The position numbers and the translations under genes were made by a program. The notes under the pieces were generated by a model that worked only from the letters and a program-made list of their open reading frames with translations, searched no databases and was not told the origin of the DNA. A stretch of DNA of 64,000 nucleotides from Gemmobacter caeruleus (GTDB taxonomy: Bacteria; Pseudomonadota; Alphaproteobacteria; Rhodobacterales; Rhodobacteraceae). This document shows, in pieces, positions 55,392 to 63,477 of this stretch (positions are counted from its first letter, which is position 1; every line of letters begins with the position of its first letter). Where the stretch lies: positions 1 through 64,000 of the forward strand of contig NZ_VKKX01000001.1 of the NCBI RefSeq assembly GCF_008271655.1. The letters are read 5' to 3'.

Positions 55392-56567
55392 ATGTCAGCA
55401 GAGCGCGTCTTTGCCGAGCTTCAATCGGATGCCTCCACGTTGCATGACTCGATCCGCATGCACCTGGAGCGCAATTTCGCGCCTGATGCGCGCAAGCATC
55501 TGCGTGGTTTTTCCTCGGCAGAGGCGGCCGAATTCCTCGGGCTGGCTCCGGGGCATCTGCGCAAGCTGCATGCCGAAGGCAAGATCCCCGATGTCGGGCT
55601 GGATGAACGCGGGCGCAAGGTCTATTCCGCCGAGGATCTGGCGCAGATCCGGCTGGCGCTTGCCCGCACCACGCGCGACCCTTCGCTGTATCTGCGGGGC
55701 CGCGTCGGCGACGAGCCTGTGCAGATTCTGTCTTGCGTGTCGTTCAAGGGCGGCTCTGCCAAGACGACCAGCGCGGCGTATCTGAGCCAGTGGTTCGCCT
55801 TGCACGGCTATCGCGTGCTGATCATCGACATGGACCCGCAGGCCTCGCTGTCATCCATGACCGGCCTGCGCCCGGAGATCGACTTTACCCATCAGGGCAC
55901 GATCTACGATGCGATCCGCTATGAAAACCCGCTGCCGATGGAAGAGGTGATCCGCAAGACCTATTTTCACGGCCTGGACATCGCGGCGGGCGGGCTGATC
56001 CTGTCGGAATACGAGACCGAGACACCCTATGCCCTGCGCCGCGGCGCCGAACCGCCGTTCTACCTGCGGCTGCGCGAGGCGATCCAGTCGGTTGAAGCGC
56101 AATATGATCTGGTCTTTATCGACTGCCCGCCGCAACTGGGCTTTCTCACGCTGTCCTCGCTGGTGGCCTCGTCCTCGATCCTGATCCCGGTGGTGCCGAA
56201 TTTCATCGACGTGGCCTCGCTTGCGCAGTTCCTGACCATGACGGCCTCGCTGCTGGATACGATCCGCGACGCGGGCATGACACTGGATTATGACTTTCTG
56301 CGCTACCTCGTGTCGCGTTTTGAACCCTCCGACGGGCCCCAGGCGCAGGTGGCGGGGCTGCTGCGGGCGAATTTCGGCAAGCGCGTGATGACAGAGGCGT
56401 TTCTGAAATCGACCGCCGTGTCGGATGCCGGCTTGACGCACCAGACCCTGTTCGAGGTCGGGCGCGGCAGCATGAACCGCAACACCTATGACCGCGCGAT
56501 GGAATCGGTGAATGCCGTCGCGCGCGAATTGGAGCAGGATATCCACAAGGCTTGGGGGAGGCTCTGA
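55392..56567 (+). CDS. repA: Plasmid partitioning ATPase RepA
   Basis: 391 residues: an N-terminal MerR-like DNA-binding part (GFSSAEAAEFLGLAPGHLRK), then a ParA domain with deviant Walker A SFKGGSAKTTSAAYLSQ, VLIIDMDPQASLSS and VFIDCPPQLGFLTLSS. RepA segregates the replicon and represses the operon. The gene lies 1 base upstream of repB. Length agrees with repABC RepA proteins (about 390-400). Confidence 0.92.
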   Translation: MSAERVFAELQSDASTLHDSIRMHLERNFAPDARKHLRGFSSAEAAEFLGLAPGHLRKLHAEGKIPDVGLDERGRKVYSAEDLAQIRLALARTTRDPSLYLRGRVGDEPVQILSCVSFKGGSAKTTSAAYLSQWFALHGYRVLIIDMDPQASLSSMTGLRPEIDFTHQGTIYDAIRYENPLPMEEVIRKTYFHGLDIAAGGLILSEYETETPYALRRGAEPPFYLRLREAIQSVEAQYDLVFIDCPPQLGFLTLSSLVASSSILIPVVPNFIDVASLAQFLTMTASLLDTIRDAGMTLDYDFLRYLVSRFEPSDGPQAQVAGLLRANFGKRVMTEAFLKSTAVSDAGLTHQTLFEVGRGSMNRNTYDRAMESVNAVARELEQDIHKAWGRL

Positions 56568-56568
56568 C

Positions 56569-57549
56569 ATGGCCCGCAAGAACATGTTCGAGGGGATCAC
56601 CCCGGCATCGCGCCCCGAAACGCCCGCGGCCGAGGCACCACCCCGCCCCGCCACCCCGCGCATGCCCGAGGTGTTTCAAAGCGCAGGCCCGATTGCCGCG
56701 ATTCGCAACGATCTGCGCAGCCTCGGCAGCCGTTCGGTGCAGGAAATCGACCCCGAGCTGATCGAGGATACCGGCCTCAAGGACCGGCTGGGCGATCTGG
56801 ACGAGGATATTGCCGACCTGCGCGCCAGCATTGCCGGCCATGGCCAACAGGTGCCGATCCTGCTGCGCCCGCACCCGGCGCTGAGCGGGCGCTATCAGGT
56901 TGTCTATGGCCGCCGCCGGCTGGCCGCCATTCGCGGGCTGGGCATTCCGGTCAAGGCGCTGATCCGCACGCTTTCCGACGAAGAGGCGGTGCTGGCGCAG
57001 GGCCAGGAAAACAACCTGCGCAAGGATCCGTCCTTTGTCGAAAAGGCGCTGTTCGCCGGCGATCTGGAGGAGGCGGGCTATGACGCCCGCGTGGTGCAAG
57101 AGGCGCTGAACGTCAATCGCAGCCACACCTCGCATATGCGCAAGGTACGCGAGGCCTTCCCGCGCGAGGTGCTGGAACGGATCGGCGCGGCGCCCTCGAT
57201 CGGCTGGAAACGCTGGTATGAGTTGGCGCTGCGGCTGCTGGAACAGCAGATCGACCCGCGCGGCATCCATCCGGCGCCCTTTGTCGCCGGCACGACCTCG
57301 GACCAGCGTTTTGCGGCCTGGGTCGCGGCGCTGCCCGCCGCGCGCCCGGCCAGGCCCCCTGCCCCGGGCCTTGTGGTGCAAGACAGCGCCGGCGCCGATC
57401 TGGGCGAAGTGAGCTTGCAGAAAGGGCGCTTAAGCTTTCGCGCCACGGCCCGGAACGCGGCCTTTGCCGATTGGCTGCATGCCAATGCGGGCGCGGTCTT
57501 TGCCCGGCTGCATGACGAATTCACGGCCAGTTCCGGCACGCCGGACTGA
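56569..57549 (+). CDS. repB: Plasmid partitioning protein RepB
   Basis: 326 residues of the ParB family: PILLRPHPALSGRYQVVYGR and RRLAAIRGLGIPVKALIR, then EAVLAQGQENNLRKDPSFVE (ParB box II) and a helix-turn-helix around DARVVQEALNVNRSHTSHMR. It binds the centromere parS and partners RepA. The ATG at 56569 follows the repA stop by one base and has a GGGGGAGG site. Confidence 0.92.
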   Translation: MARKNMFEGITPASRPETPAAEAPPRPATPRMPEVFQSAGPIAAIRNDLRSLGSRSVQEIDPELIEDTGLKDRLGDLDEDIADLRASIAGHGQQVPILLRPHPALSGRYQVVYGRRRLAAIRGLGIPVKALIRTLSDEEAVLAQGQENNLRKDPSFVEKALFAGDLEEAGYDARVVQEALNVNRSHTSHMRKVREAFPREVLERIGAAPSIGWKRWYELALRLLEQQIDPRGIHPAPFVAGTTSDQRFAAWVAALPAARPARPPAPGLVVQDSAGADLGEVSLQKGRLSFRATARNAAFADWLHANAGAVFARLHDEFTASSGTPD

Positions 57550-57585
57550 CGGAATGCAACGATAACAACAGAGGAGCAGTGTCGG

Positions 57586-57670
57586 AAAAGGATAGGCCTC
57601 CCGAATGGAACCACCCGGAAGGCCCGCGCAAACCACAGGGCGCCAACCCTGAGAATGCTCATCTTCTAGC
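57586..57670 (-). ncRNA. Antisense ctRNA (incompatibility RNA) between repB and repC
   Basis: On the minus strand a promoter with -35 TTGCGT (57700-57705), a 17-base spacer and -10 TAGGTT (57677-57682) starts a short RNA near 57670. It has a hairpin cagggcgccaaccctg (57636-57651, plus-strand wording) and ends with a terminator stem (arms 57616-57624 and 57595-57603) followed by CCTTTT. This is the layout of repABC ctRNAs, which block repC translation and set copy number and incompatibility. Confidence 0.82.
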
Positions 57671-57825
57671 CAGAGCAACCTAGCGCAGGCCCGAATCACA
57701 CGCAACATCGCATCGCGGTGATCCGATGTCTTTTGTCCTTTTTCTGGGGATAACGGGCGCGTTTCTCGCTGCGATCCTGCAAGAATGCCCTTTCGGTGGC
57801 CCTGATCGTTCCGTGTGAACGCATC

Positions 57826-58914
57826 ATGCAACATGTCATGTCTTCGTCCGTGTCCCGGCGTGCCCAGCCCGCTGGCCGCCAAACCCGCACGCCCCCTGCC
57901 CCGCAAGACCCGCGCTGGCAATTGCTGGCTCTGGTCCGCACCTGCCGCGACAAGCTCGCCCTGCGCGACCGCGACATCACGGTATTGCGCGGCCTGTTGT
58001 CGCTGGTGCCGGCTGGCGCCACGCCGGTGCAACGGGTGGTCTTTGCCTCGAACCGCGTGCTGATCGAACGCTGCGACGGGATTGACGAACGCACCTTGCG
58101 GCGGCGCCTGGCGCAGCTACAGACCGCCGGCCTGCTGATCCGCAAGCCCAGCCCGAACGGCAAGCGTTATCAGATCCGCGATGCGGATACCGAGGCGCGG
58201 CTGACCTATGGCATCGACCTCACGCCGCTTTTTGCCCTGCAATCGCATCTTGAGGGGCTGGCGGCCCTTTGCGGCCAGGAGGCCCTGCAACGGCGCAGTC
58301 TGCGCGCCATGATCCGCGATCTGCTGTTCCGCCACCCTGATGCCGGCACCCCGGCAGAGCGTGAAGAAGCCCGCCTGTCGCTGCGCCGCGTGCTGAGCAT
58401 TGCGCGCCTGGAGGCCATCTTGCGGATGCTCGCGCCGGAAAGCCCCCCCACGCCAGCGCCCCAAATGACCGTCAGCGACAGTCAAAATGACCGGCACATT
58501 CAGAGGTCGGATAAAGAAGATCTTGAATCTGAACCTGCCGAGAAATGCCAAAAGCCGCAACCTGCGCCGGAAACCCAACCTGACGAAGACCTGACGGTTG
58601 AGGAATGTCTTGATCTGGCACCAACTGCCCGCGCTCTGGCCCCCGAACCGCTGCGTTCTTGGGATGGGATGATCGACCTCTCTGCCCGGCTTGCTCCGGC
58701 GATCGGTCTGTCACCGCAAATCATGCAATCTGCCCGCTCGGCCCTGGGGCCACATGGCTGCGCGCTGGCCGTTCTGGGATTGATCGAAGCCTTGGGGCGG
58801 ATTCGCAATCCACAGGCCTATTTGCAAGCGTTGATCCTGCGCGCCGGCAATCAGGGGCTGAATTCGGTGCGGATGTTCCGGTCGCTGGTCCGGCCGATGG
58901 CTGAGGCCGCGTGA
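57826..58914 (+). CDS. repC: Replication initiator RepC
   Basis: About 362 residues, counted from the ATG at 57826 (GTG 57796 and ATG 57838 are alternatives; no good ribosome-binding site distinguishes them). The N-terminal half is the conserved RepC domain: WQLLALVRTCRDKLALRDRD, RCDGIDERTLRRRLAQLQ, GLLIRKPSPNGKRYQIRD. A charged linker (residues about 215-265) joins a C-terminal domain (GLSPQIMQSARSALGPHGCA). RepC initiates replication, usually at an origin inside its own gene. Confidence 0.9.
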   Translation: MQHVMSSSVSRRAQPAGRQTRTPPAPQDPRWQLLALVRTCRDKLALRDRDITVLRGLLSLVPAGATPVQRVVFASNRVLIERCDGIDERTLRRRLAQLQTAGLLIRKPSPNGKRYQIRDADTEARLTYGIDLTPLFALQSHLEGLAALCGQEALQRRSLRAMIRDLLFRHPDAGTPAEREEARLSLRRVLSIARLEAILRMLAPESPPTPAPQMTVSDSQNDRHIQRSDKEDLESEPAEKCQKPQPAPETQPDEDLTVEECLDLAPTARALAPEPLRSWDGMIDLSARLAPAIGLSPQIMQSARSALGPHGCALAVLGLIEALGRIRNPQAYLQALILRAGNQGLNSVRMFRSLVRPMAEAA

Positions 58915-58915
58915 T

Positions 58916-58968
58916 GTATACCGGGGTAAACGTCCGGGATGGGTTTGCCGATGTTTACCGGGGTAAAC
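58916..58968 (+). repeat. Pair of parS-like near-palindromes after repC
   Basis: gtataccggggtaaac (58916-58931) and gtttaccggggtaaac (58953-58968) are near-identical 16-mers, 37 bases start to start, directly after the repC stop. The second has 7-bp perfect arms (gtttacc/ggtaaac) around gg. The known repABC centromere pattern is GTT, four bases, GC, four bases, AAC; here the centre is GG. They are good candidates for the RepB binding site. Confidence 0.6.
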
Positions 58969-59044
58969 ACGGCACAGGCGAGAGGACGAAAAGGGCAGGG
59001 GTCAGGCGACCCTCAACATCTGCACAGACGCGCAGGATCCGCGC

Positions 59045-59350
59045 TCAGGATGCCGCAGTCTGCGCCAGACCTTCGACGATGACCACATGCGCCACGGCCG
59101 CGCCGTCCCGGGCCTGGCGGGCGGCTTGATATTCGGGCGAGGCATAGCATGCCCGCGCAGCCTCAAGCGTCGGGAATTCAATCACCACATGCCGATCCAA
59201 TGCGGGCCCTTCGCAAACATCGGCCTCACCGCCCCGCGCCAGAAACCGGCCGCCAAAGCGCGCAAAGGCGGCGGGTGCAAGACTCTGATACCCGGCATAG
59301 GCGACGGGATCGGTGACGGTGACATGGGCAAGCCAATAGCCGGGCATCAC
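59045..59350 (-). CDS. DUF1330 family protein
   Basis: 101 residues, ferredoxin-like alpha/beta barrel fold of the DUF1330 family (YWLAHVTVTDPVAYAGYQSL, RHVVIEFPTLEAARACYASP, EYQAARQARDGAA). Function unknown; related folds are small monooxygenases or isomerases. Its start overlaps the GntR gene stop by 4 bases, so both form one transcript. Confidence 0.8.
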   Translation of the reverse strand: MMPGYWLAHVTVTDPVAYAGYQSLAPAAFARFGGRFLARGGEADVCEGPALDRHVVIEFPTLEAARACYASPEYQAARQARDGAAVAHVVIVEGLAQTAAS

Positions 59351-60030
59351 GGCTGTCCTTCAAGGCTGATACGCGCGATTTCAGCGGCATCTCGCAAATG
59401 GTCATTCACCGCGGCGGCCGCGGCTTCGGGGTCATGAGCGCAGATCGCCGCGCAAATCCGCTGCATATGCGCATGGCCCGAAACGCTGCGATCGCTGGTG
59501 GCAAGGGTAATGGCGCGCAAACGAGAGATACGGCCATTCAGGCGCTGCACGATTTCCCAGGCAATATCATGCCCTGCCGCGTCAAAGATCACCTGATAGA
59601 AGTGGGTCGTGGCGCCCAGCAGCCGGTCTGGCTGCCCGTTTTCGAAGGACAGTTTCAGGGCATCCAGCGCGGCCCGCAGGCGTTTCTTGGTGCCCTCATC
59701 GGCGCGGGTGGCACAGGCCGCCGCCGCTGCGGCCTCCAGCAGGCGGCGGATGTCGTAGATCTGGCGCGCGCGCGGCCAATCCAGCGTGGCAACCACCGGG
59801 CCGCTGCGGCCTTGCGTTTCGACCAGCCCCTCGGCCTCCAGATAGCGGATCGCCTCGCGCACGACTGATCGCGATACGCCCAACTGATCGCACAGGGTGC
59901 GTTCCACCAACCGGCTTCCGCCGGCAAACCGGCCCGAGATGATCGCCTGTCGCAACCTGTCCACCGCCAGTTCGCGGAGCTTGGTGGGCGAATGCGCAAT
60001 GCGCAGATCGGCGTCATGTGTCTGGTCCAT
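59347..60030 (-). CDS. GntR-family (FadR/FCD) regulator
   Basis: 227 residues: winged helix (RLVERTLCDQLGVSRSVVRE, IRYLEAEGLVETQGRSGPVV) and an all-helical FCD ligand domain (ARQIYDIRRLLEAAAAAA, with histidines near HFYQVIFDAAGH and SGHAHMQRI for a metal). ATG at 60028-60030 follows a well-placed start; upstream extension is antisense to the divergent operon. It likely represses that operon through the palindrome at 60082-60105 and responds to a pathway acid. Confidence 0.85.
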   Translation of the reverse strand: MDQTHDADLRIAHSPTKLRELAVDRLRQAIISGRFAGGSRLVERTLCDQLGVSRSVVREAIRYLEAEGLVETQGRSGPVVATLDWPRARQIYDIRRLLEAAAAAACATRADEGTKKRLRAALDALKLSFENGQPDRLLGATTHFYQVIFDAAGHDIAWEIVQRLNGRISRLRAITLATSDRSVSGHAHMQRICAAICAHDPEAAAAAVNDHLRDAAEIARISLEGQP

Positions 60031-60081
60031 GGCGGCACGATAGGCGCAGCGCTGCGCCAAATCAAGTTGTTCTTGACATGC

Positions 60082-60105
60082 TGTATGATGGTATACCAAC
60101 ATACA
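60082..60105. promoter_or_regulatory. Near-perfect palindromic GntR operator
   Basis: Outer arms tgtatg (60082-60087) and cataca (60100-60105) and the inner palindrome tggtatacca (60089-60098) combine to a 24-base dyad broken at two positions. A ttgaca -35 box at 60073-60078 overlaps its left side on the plus strand, so binding would block the divergent operon. Confidence 0.75.
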
Positions 60106-60126
60106 GACAGAAAGCAGGAGGCTCAG

Positions 60127-60729
60127 ATGGCGGCACAGATTCGCAAGACCTATCTCAATATCGAGACGACGCTGATCGAGGGCGGGCGGGCGGCGCCCAA
60201 GCCGCTGAAGCTGGTCTCGGCGGCGGTCGTGTTGCAAAACCCCTGGGCCGGGCGCGGGTTCGTCGAAGACCTGAAACCCGAAATCCACGCCATTGCGCCG
60301 GAAATCGGCGCGCTGCTGACCTCGATGATCCTTGAGGCCGCCGGCGGCGCCGGCAATGTGGAGGCCTATGGCAAGGCCGCCGTCGTGGGCCTTCATGGCG
60401 AGCTGGAACATGCCAATGCGCTGATCCACACGCTGCGCTTTGGCAATCATTACCGGCAGGCCCTTGGCGCCAAGACCTATCTGGCCTTCACCAATGTCCG
60501 CGGCCCGGCCAATACGCCGGTGATGATCCCGCTGATGGACAAGCATGACGAGGGCCGCCGCTCGCATTACCAGACGGCGCATTTCTCGATCCCGGATGCG
60601 CCGGGCGCGGACGAGATCCTTGTGGCGCTTGGCGCGGCGACGGGCGGGCGGCCGCATCACCGGATTGGCGACCGCTACCAAGACCTCAAGGATCTGGGCA
60701 ATGATGTCGCGAACCCTGCTTCTGTCTGA
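60127..60729 (+). CDS. AA_synth family protein (DUF1185)
   Basis: 200 residues matching the PF06684 amino acid synthesis family: IRKTYLNIETTLIEGGR at the start, AAVVLQNPWAGRGFVEDL, GKAAVVGLHGELEHANALIH and VRGPANTPVMIPLMDKHDE. The biochemical role of the family is not established. Ribosome-binding site AGGAGG. First gene of the divergent operon under the GntR repressor; the next gene overlaps it by 29 bases. Confidence 0.82.
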   Translation: MAAQIRKTYLNIETTLIEGGRAAPKPLKLVSAAVVLQNPWAGRGFVEDLKPEIHAIAPEIGALLTSMILEAAGGAGNVEAYGKAAVVGLHGELEHANALIHTLRFGNHYRQALGAKTYLAFTNVRGPANTPVMIPLMDKHDEGRRSHYQTAHFSIPDAPGADEILVALGAATGGRPHHRIGDRYQDLKDLGNDVANPASV

Positions 60730-61507
60730 TGGCGCATCGGTTCGTGTGATCGAGGCAGGGGCCGGGAATGCGACGGCGGCGCCCCTGCTGCTGATCCATG
60801 GCGTTGGCATGCGGGCCGAGGCCTGGGGGCCGCAGATCGCCGCCCTGGCCCGGGACTTTCGCGTGATCGCGGTGGACATGCCCGGCCATGGCGAAAGCGA
60901 CCCGTTGCCCGGCGATCCGCGCTTGCCCGATTATGTCGCCTGGGCGGCCCGGGTGATTGAGGCCCTGGGCCTTGGCGCCGTCTCGGTGGCGGGGCATTCG
61001 ATGGGGTCGCTGATCGCCGGCGGGCTGGCGGTGGAGCGTCCCGATCTGGTGACCCGCGCGGCGCTGCTCAATGGCGTTCACCGGCGCAGCGACGCGGCCC
61101 GCGCGGCCGTGCTGGCGCGCGCCGCCGAGATCGCGGCGGGGCAGGGGGGGATCGACGCCCCCCTGGCGCGCTGGTTCGATGCAGGCCAGGCCGACTTGCG
61201 CGCGCAGGTCGCGGGTTGGCTGCACGATGTCTCGCCCCGGGGCTATGCCGCGGCCTATCGCGCCTTTGCCGAAGGCGATGGCGTTTATGCCGACCGGCTG
61301 GGCGCGGTGCGGTGCCCGCTTCTGGTGCTGACCGGCGATGGCGACGCCAATTCGACGCCCGAAATGACCCGCGCCATGGCCGCCATGGCGCCGCAGGGCA
61401 GGGCGGTGGTGATCGAGGGCCATCGCCACATGGTGAACCTGACCGCCCCCGAGGCGGTGACCGCAGAATTGCAGCGCTGGCTGGAAACCGAGGAGAGATC
61501 GGCATGA
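60701..61507 (+). CDS. Alpha/beta hydrolase
   Basis: 268 residues (267 if the second ATG at 60704 is used). Oxyanion region LLLIHGVGMRAEAWGP, nucleophile elbow AGHSMGSLIAGG (Ser), acid in LTGDGDANSTP and histidine in EGHRHMVNL complete the triad. It should hydrolyse an ester, lactone, enol-lactone or C-C bond in the pathway. The start overlaps the AA_synth gene and the stop overlaps the flavin reductase gene by 4 bases. Confidence 0.83.
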   Translation: MMSRTLLLSDGASVRVIEAGAGNATAAPLLLIHGVGMRAEAWGPQIAALARDFRVIAVDMPGHGESDPLPGDPRLPDYVAWAARVIEALGLGAVSVAGHSMGSLIAGGLAVERPDLVTRAALLNGVHRRSDAARAAVLARAAEIAAGQGGIDAPLARWFDAGQADLRAQVAGWLHDVSPRGYAAAYRAFAEGDGVYADRLGAVRCPLLVLTGDGDANSTPEMTRAMAAMAPQGRAVVIEGHRHMVNLTAPEAVTAELQRWLETEERSA

Positions 61508-62427
61508 GCGACCCTATCGACCCGCGCGCCCTGCGCGATGCCTTTGGCTGCTTCATGACCGGCGTGACGGTGGTGACGGCACTGGATGAACAGGGCAAGC
61601 CCCTGGGCTTTACCGCCAATTCCTTTTCCTCGGTATCGCTTGACCCGCCGCTGTTGCTGGTGTCGATCGCCAACCGCTCGGCCAATCTGGAGCCGTTCTG
61701 CAAGGCCAAGGGCTTTGCCGTGAACATTCTGGCAGAGCGGCAAAAGGACGTGTCTGCCATTTTCGCCCGCCCGTCGGAGGACCGCTTCGCCAGCGTCTAT
61801 TGGCGGCACGGGCCGGTGGGCTCGCCCCTGATCGCCGAAGTCTCGGCCTGGTTCGATTGCACCATGGAACAGGCGATCCCGGCGGGGGATCACACGATCC
61901 TTCTGGGGCGGATCGGCGCGTTTGACGCCAATGCCCATCCGGGCCTTGGCTATTATCGCGGCGCCTATGTCACCCCGGCGGCCACCGCCACGCAACTGCC
62001 TGCCGGGCCGGATGTGGTGCTGTCGGCCATCATCCAGGCCGAGGGCCGTGTGCTGTTGGTCGATGACGGGCGGGGCGGGCTTTCGGTGCCGATGGCGCGG
62101 GTGGGCCGCGAAGGTGTGCAGGCGGCGTTGTCGGCGCTGTTTGAAAGCCTGAATATTCAGGCCGAGGCCGGATCGGTCTACGCCGTCTACGAGGATGCCA
62201 CACTGGGCACCCAGCATCTTGCCCTGCGCTGCCCCGCGCAGGCGGGCACGCCTGCCAAGGGCGCCTTTGTCGATCTTGCGCCGGAAGGCATGGCCGATGT
62301 CACCGACCCGGCGCTGCGCAGCATGTTGCAGCGGCTGGCCGAGGAAACCCGCATGGGCAATTACGGCACCTATTTCGGCACACATGAACAGGGACGCGTG
62401 CAACGCATCGCGGAAGGACAGAACTGA
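61504..62427 (+). CDS. Flavin reductase fused to a Nudix-like C-terminal domain
   Basis: 307 residues. Residues 1-165 are a HpaC-type flavin reductase (AFGCFMTGVTVVTAL, GFTANSFSSVSLDPPLLLVS, FAVNILAE, FDCTMEQAIPAGDHTILLGR). Residues about 180-290 read VVLSAIIQAEGRVLLVDDGR, LSVPMARVGREGVQAALSAL, a Nudix-like fold without a recognisable catalytic Nudix box. It would supply reduced FMN to the next gene's monooxygenase. Start behind GAGGAGA. Confidence 0.82.
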   Translation: MSDPIDPRALRDAFGCFMTGVTVVTALDEQGKPLGFTANSFSSVSLDPPLLLVSIANRSANLEPFCKAKGFAVNILAERQKDVSAIFARPSEDRFASVYWRHGPVGSPLIAEVSAWFDCTMEQAIPAGDHTILLGRIGAFDANAHPGLGYYRGAYVTPAATATQLPAGPDVVLSAIIQAEGRVLLVDDGRGGLSVPMARVGREGVQAALSALFESLNIQAEAGSVYAVYEDATLGTQHLALRCPAQAGTPAKGAFVDLAPEGMADVTDPALRSMLQRLAEETRMGNYGTYFGTHEQGRVQRIAEGQN

Positions 62428-63464
62428 TGAAATTCTCGCTTTTCATCCATATGGAACGGGTCTCGGCCGAAGACGACCAGAAGCGGCTGTATGACGAGAT
62501 GATCGAACTGTGCCGCATCGCCGATGAGGGTGGCATGCATGCCATCTGGACGGGCGAGCATCACGGCATGAACTTTACCATCGCGCCGAACCCGTTGCTC
62601 AATCTGGTGGATCTGGCGCGGCGCACCAAGAACGTGCGCCTGGGCACCGGCACGGTGATCGCGCCCTTCTGGCATCCGATCCGGCTGGCGGGCGAGGCGG
62701 CGATGGCCGATATCATCATGGATGGCCGGCTGGATCTGGGCATTGCGCGCGGGGCCTACAGCTTTGAATATGAACGCCTGCTGCCCGGGCTGGATGCCTG
62801 GGGCGCGGGCGGGCGGATGCGCGAGCTGGTGCCGGCGGTCAAGGCGCTCTGGGCGGGCGATTACGAACATGCCGGGGAATATTGGCAGTTTCCCAAGACC
62901 ACCGCGTCGCCCAAGCCGCTGCAAGCCGACGGCCCGCCGATCTGGGTCGCGGCGCGCGATCCCAACAGCCATGAATTTGCCGTGTCGCAGGGCTGCAATG
63001 TGCAGGTCACGCCGCTGCATCTGGGCGATGAGGAAGTGGTCAGCCTGATGGAGCGTTTCAACGCCGCCTGCGCCGCCAACCCGACCGTGCCGCGCCCGAA
63101 AATCATGGTGCTGCGCCATGCCTATGTGGCCGACAGCGAGGCCGATGCCCAGCTTGCCGCGCAGGAAATCAACAGGTTCTATTGCTATTTCGGCGCCTGG
63201 TTCAAGAACGAGCGCCCGATCTCGCAGGGTCTCATCCAGGAACTGACCGAGGCCGAGATCGCCGCGCATCCGTTCTATTCGGCCGAGGCCATGCGCAAGA
63301 ACCAGATCATCGGCGAGGCGCCGGAGGTCATCGAACGCATCAAGGGCTATGAGGCCCTGGGCTATGATGAGTTCAGTTTCTGGATCGACACCGGCATGAG
63401 CTTTGAGCGCAAGAAAGCCTCGCTGGAGCGGCTGATCCGCGACGTGATGCCCGCCTTCGCCTGA
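62427..63464 (+). CDS. LLM-class flavin-dependent monooxygenase
   Basis: 345 residues of the bacterial luciferase-like family: FSLFIHMERVSAEDDQKRLY, AIWTGEHHGMNFTIAPNP, TVIAPFWHPIRLAGEAAMAD, GRLDLGIARGAYSFEYER and WVAARDPNSHEFAVSQG. It uses FMNH2 and oxygen to oxidise a substrate, probably a ring or ketone carbon or a C-N bond. The start overlaps the flavin reductase stop (TGATG), so the two components are made together. Confidence 0.85.
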   Translation: MKFSLFIHMERVSAEDDQKRLYDEMIELCRIADEGGMHAIWTGEHHGMNFTIAPNPLLNLVDLARRTKNVRLGTGTVIAPFWHPIRLAGEAAMADIIMDGRLDLGIARGAYSFEYERLLPGLDAWGAGGRMRELVPAVKALWAGDYEHAGEYWQFPKTTASPKPLQADGPPIWVAARDPNSHEFAVSQGCNVQVTPLHLGDEEVVSLMERFNAACAANPTVPRPKIMVLRHAYVADSEADAQLAAQEINRFYCYFGAWFKNERPISQGLIQELTEAEIAAHPFYSAEAMRKNQIIGEAPEVIERIKGYEALGYDEFSFWIDTGMSFERKKASLERLIRDVMPAFA

Positions 63465-63477
63465 ACAGGAGCGCCCG

